From Blastococcus sp. CCUG 61487 (GTDB taxonomy: Bacteria > Actinomycetota > Actinomycetes > Mycobacteriales > Geodermatophilaceae), in NCBI RefSeq assembly GCF_005222955.1, contig NZ_LWUA01000101.1, positions 1-41,305 of the forward strand: a stretch of DNA of 41,305 nucleotides. Direction: 5' to 3'. The first letter of the stretch is position 1; each line of letters opens with the position of its first letter. Position numbers and translations under genes: made by a program. This document shows, one piece after another, positions 15,240 to 23,213 of this stretch. Below the pieces are notes generated by a model that worked only from the letters and a program-made list of their open reading frames with translations, did no database searches and was not told where the DNA came from.

Positions 15240-16547
15240 ATGCCTCGCGTGAGCGATGCATCGACCCGACGACGGCCGAGCGGTCCGCCGCTGCCCGCAG
15301 GCGTGCACGCGCTGTCCCACCTCGACCCGACCGCACCCCTCGACGACCTCGAGCCGCTGCGGGATGTCATCGGCTCGGCCCGTGTGGTCGCCATCGGGGA
15401 GAACGCGCACTTCATCACCGAATTCGCCCGGCTGCGGCACCGCGTGCTGCGGTTCCTGGTCGAGCGGTGCGGCTTCACCGTGCTCGCCTACGAGTCCGGG
15501 TTCAGCGAGGGCTTCGCCCTCGATCGCTGGGTGCGCGGTGAGCTGCCGGAGGACGAGCTGCCGGAGCTCGCCGAGCAGTGCATCCCGTCCGGCCTGGCCC
15601 GCCCGCGCGAGGTCCGGGAGATGCTCGGGTGGGTCCGCGCGCAGGCCGCCACCGCCACCTCGCCGGTGCGGTTCGCCGGGGTCGACGTGCCCTCCGCGGG
15701 CGGCTCGCTGCTGCCGTCGCTGCAGCCGCTCGGCGACTACCTGGCGGGGGTGGATCCCGCCGCCGGGCAGCTGCTGGCGCCCGCCCTCGAGATCGCCGCC
15801 GGTACCGCCGGCACGACCCAGGCACAGGCCGCTCCCCGCTACCTGCAGCTCGACCCGGCCCGGCAGGATGCGCTGACCGCTCTCCTCAGCCGGCTGGCCG
15901 ACCGATTCGACGCGCTGGCGCCCACATACGTCGACGGCGGCGGCCGGGCCGAGTACGACGTCGCCCGGTGGCGGCTGGAAGGGGCCCGCGCCGCCGACCA
16001 CCAGCTCCGCGCGATCGCCGGGGCCTACGCCGGGACGGCGTTGCCGGCGGCCGCGACCTCGCGCGAGCGGTACATGGCCGCGACGGTCCGCTGGTGGCTG
16101 GACCGACTCGGGCCCGGGGCGCGCATCGCCCTCATGGCGCACAACGCACACATCCAGCGCACCCCGGTCGTCTACGGCGGGGAGGTGCAGGTGCTGCCGA
16201 TGGGGCTGCACCTGGACCTGGCGCTCGGGGGCGACTACGTCGCGGTCGGGCTCACCAGCGGCGGCGGCCGGACCGCCGGACTGCACCCGGACGCCGGCGC
16301 CGGCCCCTACGGCTTCCGGGTCGAGGACGCGGCCCTGGAGCCGCCGCGGCCGGGCAGCGTCGAGGCCGCGTTCCGCGACGCCGGCGTCGGGTTCGGGCTC
16401 GCCGCGTTCGGCGCCCGCAGCGGTGGGGCCGCGGGGCCGGACCGCATCCGGATGGACACCGACTACCTCGCCACACCGGTGTCCGAGGCGTTCGACGCCG
16501 TCGTCCACGTCCCCGAGTCCACGGTGGCCTCCGACCTCGGGTTCTGA
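15240..16547 (+). CDS. erythromycin esterase family protein
   Basis: A 435-residue protein of the erythromycin esterase (EreA/EreB) superfamily. The active-site block IGENAHFITEF and the downstream HNAHIQR fit the family, where a His/Glu pair activates water. Between them are alpha-helical stretches usual for the fold. Whether it opens a macrolide ring is not shown; many environmental homologues have unknown substrates. The ATG at 15240 is a tentative start with no visible ribosome site; GTG at 15249 is an alternative. Conserved sequence begins near residue 25. The last 85 bases overlap, tail to tail, the end of the SulP gene on the other strand. Confidence 0.82.
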   Translation: MPRVSDASTRRRPSGPPLPAGVHALSHLDPTAPLDDLEPLRDVIGSARVVAIGENAHFITEFARLRHRVLRFLVERCGFTVLAYESGFSEGFALDRWVRGELPEDELPELAEQCIPSGLARPREVREMLGWVRAQAATATSPVRFAGVDVPSAGGSLLPSLQPLGDYLAGVDPAAGQLLAPALEIAAGTAGTTQAQAAPRYLQLDPARQDALTALLSRLADRFDALAPTYVDGGGRAEYDVARWRLEGARAADHQLRAIAGAYAGTALPAAATSRERYMAATVRWWLDRLGPGARIALMAHNAHIQRTPVVYGGEVQVLPMGLHLDLALGGDYVAVGLTSGGGRTAGLHPDAGAGPYGFRVEDAALEPPRPGSVEAAFRDAGVGFGLAAFGARSGGAAGPDRIRMDTDYLATPVSEAFDAVVHVPESTVASDLGF

Positions 16548-18208
16548 ACCGGTCCGACCGGGGTCACGTGCCGGGCGGCGTGCGCCACGGCGTCGGCCAG
16601 CCCGGTGAACACGTGCCCCCTGTCGGCGAGGTGCCGCAGGGCGCCGACGGCGGTGAGCAGCCGCAGCTGCTCCTCCCCCGCCACCTTCACCAGCACGGTG
16701 ATGCCGCGGCGCTCCAGGTCCTCGATGACCCGGCCGAGCGCGTGGGCGCCGGTGGCATCGAGCATCGCCACCGACCCGGCCCGCAGGATCACCACGTCCA
16801 CGTCCTCCGTCGCGGCGATCTCCCGGAGCAGCCGGTCGGCGACGGCGAAGAACAGCGGGCCGTCGAGACGGTAGGTGAGCACCCGCTCGGCCAGCAGCGC
16901 CCGTTCGACGGTGCCGCTGTCGTCGGTCGTCTCCTCCGCGACGACCCGGGCCGTGCGGCCCAGCCGGGCCACGGCGAGGACGACCGCCGCGGCGAGGCCC
17001 ACCGCGACCGCGGTGACCAGGTCGATGGCGACCGTGGCCACGGCGGTGAGGAGGAAGACCGCCGCATCGCCGCGGGTCGAGGTGAGCACCGCCCGGACGG
17101 TGTGCCGCTCGACCATCCGGTAGGCGGTCACCAGCAGCACCCCGGCCAGCGCGACCAGCGGGATCCGGCCCACCGCGCCCGACGCGGCGTACACGATGGC
17201 GGCCAGCACCACCGCGTGCGTGAGCGCGGCCACGCGGGTCCTGGCACCGGCCCGCGCGTTGACCGCGGTGCGAGCGATGGCGCCCGTGGCGGGCAGCCCG
17301 CCGAACAGGCCCGACGCGACGTTGGCCAGGCCCTGGCCGAAGAGCTCCCGGTCGGGGTCGTGCCGGGGGGCGTCGATCATCCCGTCGGCGACCCGCGCGG
17401 ACAGCAGGCTCTCCAGCGCGGCGAGGAAGGCGACGACGACGGCCGCGCCCACCAGGTCGCCGGCGTGCCCGAAGTCCGGCAGCGCGGGCATCGGCAGCGA
17501 CGAGGGCAGCTCGCCGATCGTGGGGACTTCGACGCCGGACAGCTCGACGACGAGGGTCACGGCGGCGACCGCCAGCAGGCTCGCCGGCACCGCCCGGTGC
17601 AGCCGCGGCAGGACGGCGGTCAGCGCGACCGCGAGCGCCAGCAGGCCGACGACCGTCCAGTCCGGCCGCGCGGCGAACGTCGACACGACCGACGCCGCCG
17701 CGGCCAGGGCGTTCTCGATCTCCGGTTGGGGCAGACCGAGGGCGCTGGGCACCTGCTGCGCGGCGATCACCACGGCGATGCCGACGGTGAAGCCCTCCAC
17801 CAGGGGCCAGGGCACGTACGCCAGCAGCCGCCCCATCCCGAGGACGGCCGCGGCGACCACGAGGACCCCCGCCATCACCGCCACCGGGACGACCACGCCC
17901 GGGCCGTGCGCGGCCACCAGGGGCACGAGCACGACGGTCATGGCGCCGGTCGGCCCGGACACCTGCAGGGACGAGCCCCCGAACACCGCGGCCACCGCAC
18001 CGGCGATCACCGCCGTCACCAGGCCCGGGGCCGCGCCGACACCCGACGCGACGCCGAAGCCGAGCGCCAGCGGCAGGGCGACGACGCCGACCGTCACGCC
18101 GGCGGCGAGGTCGCGGGCCCAGGAGCGGCGCAGGCCGGCGTAGTCGGCCCGTCGCGGGAGCAGCCGCCGCAGCACCGACCGGCGGGGCGCGCCCACGGCG
18201 GCGGTCAT
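16463..18208 (-). CDS. SulP family anion transporter with STAS domain
   Basis: A 581-residue SulP/SLC26 family protein. Residues about 25-420 form 10-14 membrane segments and include the signature SGPTGAMTVVLVPLVA and the block GLPATGAIARTAVN. The cytoplasmic STAS domain (about 450-560) includes DVVILRAGSVAMLDATGAHALGRV. Family members carry sulfate, bicarbonate or dicarboxylates; the substrate here is unknown. The ATG at 18208 overlaps the stop of the ArsR gene by four bases (ATGA), so the pair is one transcription unit. The last 28 codons or so are antisense to the esterase gene and look like a non-conserved extension. Confidence 0.9.
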   Translation of the reverse strand: MTAAVGAPRRSVLRRLLPRRADYAGLRRSWARDLAAGVTVGVVALPLALGFGVASGVGAAPGLVTAVIAGAVAAVFGGSSLQVSGPTGAMTVVLVPLVAAHGPGVVVPVAVMAGVLVVAAAVLGMGRLLAYVPWPLVEGFTVGIAVVIAAQQVPSALGLPQPEIENALAAAASVVSTFAARPDWTVVGLLALAVALTAVLPRLHRAVPASLLAVAAVTLVVELSGVEVPTIGELPSSLPMPALPDFGHAGDLVGAAVVVAFLAALESLLSARVADGMIDAPRHDPDRELFGQGLANVASGLFGGLPATGAIARTAVNARAGARTRVAALTHAVVLAAIVYAASGAVGRIPLVALAGVLLVTAYRMVERHTVRAVLTSTRGDAAVFLLTAVATVAIDLVTAVAVGLAAAVVLAVARLGRTARVVAEETTDDSGTVERALLAERVLTYRLDGPLFFAVADRLLREIAATEDVDVVILRAGSVAMLDATGAHALGRVIEDLERRGITVLVKVAGEEQLRLLTAVGALRHLADRGHVFTGLADAVAHAARHVTPVGPVQNPRSEATVDSGTWTTASNASDTGVAR

Positions 18209-18585
18209 TCCGGGCGCCGCGCGCGATCGGCCAGTGCGACGGCGTCGTCGGCCTTCCTGAGCGCGGCCAGCAGTGCCTGGTCGTCCCGGAGCGTGCGGGT
18301 GAGCATCCTGCGCGCCACCGCCAGCAGCTCCGCCGTCTGCGGGTCGCGCAACGAGCACAGCACCGTGTTCTTCTCCCGGCGGCTGTCGACGATCCCGACC
18401 CGTCGCAGCACCGCCACCTGCTGGGACAGGTGCGACAGCTCCATCCCGGTCTCGGTGGCCAACTGGCCGACGGTGCGGTCGCCCTCGGCGAGCAGCTCGA
18501 GGATGCGCACCCGGCCGGGGTGGGCGAGCCCCTTGAAGAGCTCGGCCTTCGCTTCGGTGATGGGGCGACCAGGCGTGAACGGCAT
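18205..18585 (-). CDS. ArsR family transcriptional regulator
   Basis: A 126-residue winged-helix repressor. The core runs from [30 protein letters not shown] through the recognition helix [19 protein letters not shown] to the wing [12 protein letters not shown]. It lacks the CxC of alpha-3 metal sensors and has no His-rich alpha-5 site, so it is probably not a classic metal sensor; its one Cys is in the wing strand. It is coupled to the SulP gene by a 4-base overlap and likely controls it in response to an ion, redox or sulfur signal. The ATG at 18585 has no Shine-Dalgarno but has a TAAAGT hexamer 7 bases upstream. Confidence 0.88.
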   Translation of the reverse strand: MPFTPGRPITEAKAELFKGLAHPGRVRILELLAEGDRTVGQLATETGMELSHLSQQVAVLRRVGIVDSRREKNTVLCSLRDPQTAELLAVARRMLTRTLRDDQALLAALRKADDAVALADRARRPE

Positions 18586-18622
18586 GGGTATTACTTTACT
18601 ACTTGATGAACTTGTCAACCAC
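18586..18622 (-). promoter_or_regulatory. AT-rich promoter/operator region of the ArsR-SulP unit
   Basis: This is among the most AT-rich short stretches in the window. On the minus strand it holds TTGACA (plus 18613-18618), a good -35, and TAAAGT (plus 18593-18598) 7 bases before the ATG; TAATAC also overlaps. The spacing between TTGACA and TAAAGT is only 14, so the exact pair is unclear. An imperfect inverted repeat TTGA-N8-TCAA at 18603-18618 could be the ArsR site. Confidence 0.5.
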
Positions 18623-18695
18623 CGAATGGGCTGTGAGTTCGCTCGCCTTCGCACGAGCCGGGGCGGTGGGGCGCGGCCAACTCCGGCCGGTCGCC

Positions 18696-18701
18696 CACAC
18701 T
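18696..18701 (+). promoter_or_regulatory. candidate leaderless promoter -10 (CACACT) for dtd
   Basis: CACACT ends 6 bases before the GTG at 18708. There is no Shine-Dalgarno. Hexamer and spacing are the same as at 2083 and at 7403 (minus strand). Confidence 0.4.
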
Positions 18702-18707
18702 GTTCCC

Positions 18708-19139
18708 GTGCGCGCCGTCGTGAGCAGGGTCGGTTCAGCCGCTGTAACCGTGGACGGCGCCGTCGTCGGCGAGATCGGCCCGGGCCTGCTGTCACTGGTC
18801 GGAGTGCGGCACGGCGACGACGTCGACGGAGCGCGACGGCTCGCCCGCAAGATCCACGAGCTGCGGATCTTCCCCAGCGAGAGCGGGGAGCTCTCCGCCG
18901 CCGACCTGGGCCTGCCGGTGCTCGTCGTCAGCCAGTTCACGCTCTACGCCGACACCCGCAAGGGACGCCGGCCGTCGTGGACCGACGCAGCGCCCGGCGA
19001 GGTCGCCGAGCCGCTGGTGGACGAGGTCGTGGCCGAACTGCGCCGTCGCGACGCCACGGTGGCGACCGGCGTCTTCGGGGCCCTCATGCAGGTGTCGTCG
19101 GTCAACGAGGGGCCGATGACCTTGCTCCTCGAGGTCTAG
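18708..19139 (+). CDS. dtd: D-aminoacyl-tRNA deacylase
   Basis: A 143-residue cytoplasmic enzyme that removes D-amino acids (and glycine from tRNA-Ala) mischarged onto tRNA. Both active-site signatures are present: SQFTLYA at 75-81 and NEGPMT at 133-138. The N-terminus [17 protein letters not shown] is the usual one, which fixes the GTG start at 18708; length matches the family. It stands alone between the divergent ArsR gene and sigB. A hairpin follows its stop. Confidence 0.95.
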   Translation: MRAVVSRVGSAAVTVDGAVVGEIGPGLLSLVGVRHGDDVDGARRLARKIHELRIFPSESGELSAADLGLPVLVVSQFTLYADTRKGRRPSWTDAAPGEVAEPLVDEVVAELRRRDATVATGVFGALMQVSSVNEGPMTLLLEV

Positions 19140-19141
19140 TC

Positions 19142-19168
19142 CTCGCCCCTCGGGGTACGCGGGGTGAG
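19142..19168 (+). terminator. terminator hairpin after dtd
   Basis: The arms CTCGCCCC (19142-19149) and GGGGTGAG (19161-19168) form an 8-bp stem with one G-T pair and an 11-base loop, starting 3 bases after the dtd stop. There is no T tract. Confidence 0.5.
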
Positions 19169-19210
19169 CGACAACACTCCCTGCCGGTTGCCTGTGAACC
19201 GCGCGATCGT

Positions 19211-19237
19211 GGAACACGCAGCCCCGTCCGCGCCGTT
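19211..19237 (+). promoter_or_regulatory. candidate ECF (SigE/SigH/SigR-type) promoter of sigB
   Basis: GGAAC at 19211-19215 and GTT at 19235-19237 are separated by 19 bases, matching the GGAA(T/C)-N18/19-GTT consensus of actinobacterial stress ECF sigma factors. Mycobacterial sigB is known to be driven by such factors. The leader to the GTG at 19375 would be about 130 bases; nothing else is recognisable in this 235-base gap. Confidence 0.55.
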
Positions 19238-19374
19238 GTGCAGGGCGTACCACACCGGACCCAAGAGCCAGGGGCCGGCCCGAGACCACGGGCCCCCATG
19301 ACGCCGGATGAGCGACCGCTGCGCCCCGAGACCAGTGGATGCATCCGAACCGAACACAAGGACGAAGAAGCATC

Positions 19375-20367
19375 GTGACGCTGCTGCAGTCTTCCCCCGA
19401 CGACGCCCTCGAGGTGCGTTCCCGCACGACGCGCCGTGAGCCCGACACCACCGGACTGGTGTCGACCGATCTCGTGCGCGTGTACCTCAACACCATCGGC
19501 AAGACCGCGTTGCTCACCGCCGAGCAGGAGGTCGAGCTCTCCAAGCGGATCGAAGCCGGTCTCTACGCCGAGCGGCTGCTGGCGGAGAAGAAGAGTCTCT
19601 CCCCCGCCAAGCAGCGCGACTACAAGATCCTCGCCGTCGACGGCAAGGCCGCCAAGGCGCACCTGCTGGAGGCCAACCTCCGGCTGGTCGTCTCCGTGGC
19701 CAAGCGCTACACCGGCCACGGCATGACGTTCCTCGACCTCATCCAGGAGGGCAACGTCGGCCTGATCCGCGCGGTGGAGAAGTTCGACTACACCAAGGGC
19801 TTCAAGTTCTCGACCTACGCGACCTGGTGGATCCGCCAGGCGATCACCCGCGCCATGGCCGACTCGGGCCGCACGATCCGGCTGCCCGTCCACCTGGCCG
19901 AGCAGGTGAACAAGGTCGTGCGCACCCGCCGCCGCATGCACCAGGAGCTGGAGCGCGAGCCCACTCCCGAGGAGATCGGGCTCGAGCTGGACATGACCGA
20001 GGAGCGGGTGACCGAGCTGCTCGAGCACAGCCGCGACCTGGTCAGCCTCGACCAGACCGTGGGTGCCGACGAGGAGTCGCGGCTGGGTGACTTCATCGAG
20101 GACGCCGACGCCGCGGTCGCCGAGGACGCCGTCGCCTTCCAGATGATGAAGGGCGACGTCCGCAACGTGCTCAACACGCTCGAGGACCGCGAGCGCGACG
20201 TCGTCGTGCTCCGCTTCGGCCTCGACGGGTCGCAGCCCCGCACGCTCGAGCAGATCGGCAAGCAGTTCGGCCTGTCCCGCGAGCGGGTGCGGCAGATCGA
20301 GCGCGAGACGATGGCCAAGCTCCGCGACCCGGAGCGCGCCGACGCGCTGCGCGACTACCTCGCCTGA
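19375..20367 (+). CDS. sigB: RNA polymerase sigma factor, SigB type
   Basis: A 330-residue sigma-70 family factor without the long acidic region 1.1 of the primary factor, so of SigB/Hrd group 2 type. Region 1.2 begins near [21 protein letters not shown]. Region 2 includes [19 protein letters not shown] and the melting/-10 block [14 protein letters not shown]. Region 4 includes the [23 protein letters not shown]. It directs RNA polymerase to promoters close to the housekeeping type in stress or late growth. The GTG at 19375 is chosen over an in-frame ATG at 19339 because GAAGAAG stands just upstream and the product starts [10 protein letters not shown]. An ECF-type promoter lies about 140 bases upstream and a strong terminator follows. 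Confidence 0.92.
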   Translation: MTLLQSSPDDALEVRSRTTRREPDTTGLVSTDLVRVYLNTIGKTALLTAEQEVELSKRIEAGLYAERLLAEKKSLSPAKQRDYKILAVDGKAAKAHLLEANLRLVVSVAKRYTGHGMTFLDLIQEGNVGLIRAVEKFDYTKGFKFSTYATWWIRQAITRAMADSGRTIRLPVHLAEQVNKVVRTRRRMHQELEREPTPEEIGLELDMTEERVTELLEHSRDLVSLDQTVGADEESRLGDFIEDADAAVAEDAVAFQMMKGDVRNVLNTLEDRERDVVVLRFGLDGSQPRTLEQIGKQFGLSRERVRQIERETMAKLRDPERADALRDYLA

Positions 20368-20398
20368 GGCTCCATCATGATCAGCTGACCTGATCGAT

Positions 20399-20438
20399 AC
20401 GGGTCCCCCCTCACCGTCGACCGTGAGGGGGGACCCGT
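20399..20438. terminator. strong bidirectional terminator between sigB and the Pat-like gene
   Basis: A perfect 16-bp stem, ACGGGTCCCCCCTCAC (20399-20414) with 20423-20438, has an 8-base loop. It lies 31 bases after the sigB stop and 21 bases beyond the convergent gene's stop, so it can serve both. A second copy of part of the right arm (13 bases, 20422-20434 and 20442-20454) could pair with the left arm instead. Confidence 0.85.
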
Positions 20439-20459
20439 CGTCGTGAGGGGGGACGGCGG

Positions 20460-23147
20460 CTACACCGGCGACCGCATCCGCCGCGCGCCGGGGTCCACCC
20501 GCGCGGTGGGCCGGCCGACCACGCAGGTGCCGCCGGCGATCATCAGCGAGCGCCCGCCGTGCCAGGGGTTCGGCGGGCCCACGATGACCGGCTCGAGCGT
20601 CAGCCGGAGCACCTCGGGCAGGTCGTCGGCCAGCCGGGCGACCCGGAGCAGCAGGTCCTCGAGCGCGTCGGTGTCCACCGGCTCGGATCCTCGCCAGCCG
20701 TCCAGCAGCGGCCACGCCCGCGGCGCCCGCACCAGTTCGGCGGCGTCGAGATCGGTGAGCGGGAGCGTGCGGAACGCGCGGTCGCCGAGCAGCTCGGTGG
20801 CCACACCTCCGAGCCCGAAGCTCACCAGCGCACCGAAGGAGGGGTCGTCGACGATCTCCACGACCGTCGCCACCCCGGGCGCCGCCATCTCCTGCACGAT
20901 CACCGGGTCGCCGGACGGGATCGCGGCGAACGCGGTCCGCACCGCATCGGCGTCGGCCAGGTCCAGCCGGACCCCGCCGAGGTCGGAGCGGTGCCGCAGC
21001 CAGGGCGCGGTCGACTTCAGCACCACCGGGTAGCCGATCTCCTCGGCCGCGGCGACCGCCGCGTCCGCGTCGGTGACAGTCCGGGTGCCCAGCAGCGGGA
21101 CGCCGTAGGCGCCGAGCAGCGCGATCAGCTCGTCGTCGTCCAGCTCGCGGCCGTCGGGCGCCGAGGCGAGCGCCTTCTTGACCACCGCCCGCGCCGCGGC
21201 CTCGTCGACGTCGGGCAGCTCGGGCACCTCGCCCACCGGGCGCCGGCGCCAGCGGGCGTACTCGACCGCCTTCGCCAGCGCGATCACCGCGCGCTCGGGG
21301 GTGCTGTAGGACGGCACGGAGCCGCGTGCCGGCATCCCGTGCTCGTCGAGGACGGCGAGCTCGGGCGGCACGCCCTCGGTGGACAGGAAGCTGGCCAGCA
21401 CCGGCTTGTCGGAGCCGACGGAGACCTCGCGCAGCGCCGGTCCGAACTCCTGCGAGCCGGCCATCAGCGGCGGGAGGAACACCGCGATGACGGCGTCGAC
21501 CCCCTCGTCGTCCACGGCTCGTTGCAGCGCCGCCCGGAACTCCTCGGGGGTGCCGTTCGCGCCGATGTCGATCGGCGCCTCGTGCGCCAGCTCCAGCCCC
21601 TCCTCCAGGACCGCGTCGGCGACCAGGACGCCGATCGCCGTCGAGTTGCCGACGACGGCGACCCGGTTGCCCGCCGGTAGCGGCTGGTGGGCGAGCAGCG
21701 TGCCGACGTCGAACATCTGCGCCACGGTCTCGACCCGGATGACCCCGGCGGAGGCGAACAGCGCGGCGACCGACTCCTCCGGCACGGCGACCGACGTGCC
21801 GGCCAGGCCCGGGGTGACGCTGACGTGCCGCCCGCTCTTCACCGCCACGACGGGCTTCGTGCGCCCGACGGTGCGGGCGAGCCGGGCGAACTTGCGCGGG
21901 TTGCCGAAGCTCTCCAGGTGCAGCAGGACGACCTCGGTGCCGGGGTCGGTCGCCCAGTACTGCAGCAGGTCGTTGCCGCTGACGTCTGCGCGGTTGCCGG
22001 CGGACACGAACGTGGACAGCCCGATCCCGCGGCTGCGCGCCCGCTCCAGCAGGGCCACGCCGAGCGCACCGGACTGGGCGAAGAAGCCGACCCGGCCCCG
22101 CCCGGGCACCATCGGCGCCAACGAGGCGTTGAGCCGCACCGCGGGGTCGGTGTTGACCACGCCGAGGCAGTTCGGGCCGACCACCCGCATCCCGGACGCG
22201 CGCGCCGCGACCACGAGCCGGCGCTCGGCCTCGCGCCCCTCCGGTCCGGTCTCGCCGAAGCCGCCGGACACCACGATCAGCCCCCGCACGCGCTTGCGGC
22301 GGGCCGCCTCGACCACTCCGGCGACCTCGTCGGCGGGAACCGCGAGGACCGCCAGGTCCACGTCGTCCGGGACGGACTCCAGGTCGGCGTAGGCCGGTAC
22401 CCCGCGCACGTGCCGGGCCGTGGGGTTCACCGGGTACACGGGGCCGGCGAACCCGTAGTCGAGCAGGTGCCGCAGCAGCGCGTTGCCGATCTTGTCCTCG
22501 TCGTTGCTGGCGCCCACCACGGCGACCGAGGACGGGGTGAGCAGCCGGGCGATGGACCGTGACTCGCTGCGCTGCTCGCGCTCGTAGGTGACCGCGAGCG
22601 CGTCCTCGGTCTGCTCGATCGGGAAGGTGAGGTGGACGATGCCGTCCTCGTAGGAGCGGGCCGACTTGTATCCGGCATCCCGGAAGACCCGCACCATCGA
22701 GCTGTTCTGCGCCAGCACCTCGGCCACGAACCGCTTGATGCCGCGTTCCCGGCCGGCGGCGGCCAGGTGCTCGAGCAGCACCGAGCCCAGGCCGCGGCGC
22801 TGGTGGGCGTCCTCGATGAGGAAGGCCACCTCGGCATCGTCGGTGCCCGGGTAGCGGTCGTAGCGGCCGACGCCGATGACCTGGTCGCCGAGCAGCACGA
22901 CGAAGGCGACCCGGTTGTCGTGGTCGACGTGGGTGAAGCGGTGCAGGTCCTTGTCCGACAGCCGCTTCATCGGCCCGAAGAACCGGTAGTAGCGGGTCTG
23001 GTCGCTGCTGCGCTCCATCAGCCCGGTGAGGCCCTCGGCGTCGTCGGGGCGGATCGGGCGCAGGTGCACCGTCCCGCCGTCGGCGGCCACGATGTCGGCC
23101 TCCCAGTGCTTCGGCGGCGTCGGGTCGATGGATTCTTCGATCGTCAC
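20460..23147 (-). CDS. GNAT acetyltransferase fused to NDP-forming acyl-CoA synthetase (Pat-like protein acetyltransferase)
   Basis: An 895-residue two-part protein. Residues about 26-190 are a GNAT domain with the acetyl-CoA loop QRRGLGS. A CoA-binding Rossmann domain follows (SSVAVVGASNDEDKIG near 210-225), then succinyl-CoA ligase-like domains (VGFFAQSGALGVALLE) and an ATP-grasp domain at the C-terminus (PVVLKSTAPWLRHRSDLGGV). The GNAT domain comes first, as in Streptomyces PatA, the reverse of Salmonella Pat. Family members acetylate lysines on enzymes such as acetyl-CoA synthetase; the synthetase part often acts as a sensor. Catalytic activity of the synthetase part cannot be judged. The GTG at 23147 has GGAGG 5 bases upstream. 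AcuC, a deacetylase, lies immediately upstream on the same strand. Confidence 0.9.
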   Translation of the reverse strand: MTIEESIDPTPPKHWEADIVAADGGTVHLRPIRPDDAEGLTGLMERSSDQTRYYRFFGPMKRLSDKDLHRFTHVDHDNRVAFVVLLGDQVIGVGRYDRYPGTDDAEVAFLIEDAHQRRGLGSVLLEHLAAAGRERGIKRFVAEVLAQNSSMVRVFRDAGYKSARSYEDGIVHLTFPIEQTEDALAVTYEREQRSESRSIARLLTPSSVAVVGASNDEDKIGNALLRHLLDYGFAGPVYPVNPTARHVRGVPAYADLESVPDDVDLAVLAVPADEVAGVVEAARRKRVRGLIVVSGGFGETGPEGREAERRLVVAARASGMRVVGPNCLGVVNTDPAVRLNASLAPMVPGRGRVGFFAQSGALGVALLERARSRGIGLSTFVSAGNRADVSGNDLLQYWATDPGTEVVLLHLESFGNPRKFARLARTVGRTKPVVAVKSGRHVSVTPGLAGTSVAVPEESVAALFASAGVIRVETVAQMFDVGTLLAHQPLPAGNRVAVVGNSTAIGVLVADAVLEEGLELAHEAPIDIGANGTPEEFRAALQRAVDDEGVDAVIAVFLPPLMAGSQEFGPALREVSVGSDKPVLASFLSTEGVPPELAVLDEHGMPARGSVPSYSTPERAVIALAKAVEYARWRRRPVGEVPELPDVDEAAARAVVKKALASAPDGRELDDDELIALLGAYGVPLLGTRTVTDADAAVAAAEEIGYPVVLKSTAPWLRHRSDLGGVRLDLADADAVRTAFAAIPSGDPVIVQEMAAPGVATVVEIVDDPSFGALVSFGLGGVATELLGDRAFRTLPLTDLDAAELVRAPRAWPLLDGWRGSEPVDTDALEDLLLRVARLADDLPEVLRLTLEPVIVGPPNPWHGGRSLMIAGGTCVVGRPTARVDPGARRMRSPV

Positions 23148-23160
23148 GGCAGCCTCCGGC

Positions 23161-23209
23161 CGCCCAGCAGGGGCCCACCGCGAGCCCGCGAGTGGTGGGG
23201 GGCTGGGCG
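23161..23209 (-). terminator. hairpin between acuC and the Pat-like gene
   Basis: Perfect arms at 23161-23168 and 23202-23209 (CGCCCAGC with GCTGGGCG) enclose a further CCACC/GGTGG pair. On the minus strand it begins 5 bases after the acuC stop, so it may terminate or attenuate readthrough into the downstream gene. There is no T tract. Confidence 0.5.
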
Positions 23210-23213
23210 GTCC

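Noticed and set aside
18205-18585. ArsR protein as a classic arsenic or zinc sensor
   Set aside because: No CxC and no His/Asp alpha-5 site were found.
19140-19374. Small RNA or small gene in the gap before sigB
   Set aside because: No hairpin plus promoter set or good small coding frame is visible beyond the dtd terminator and the ECF promoter.
15578-19378. Open frame of over 1200 codons on the plus strand
   Set aside because: It runs across the esterase, SulP, ArsR and dtd genes in the wrong frame or strand and has no recognisable domain.
19102-23178. Open frame of over 1300 codons on the minus strand
   Set aside because: It is an out-of-frame shadow of sigB and the Pat-like gene with Arg-rich low-complexity sequence.
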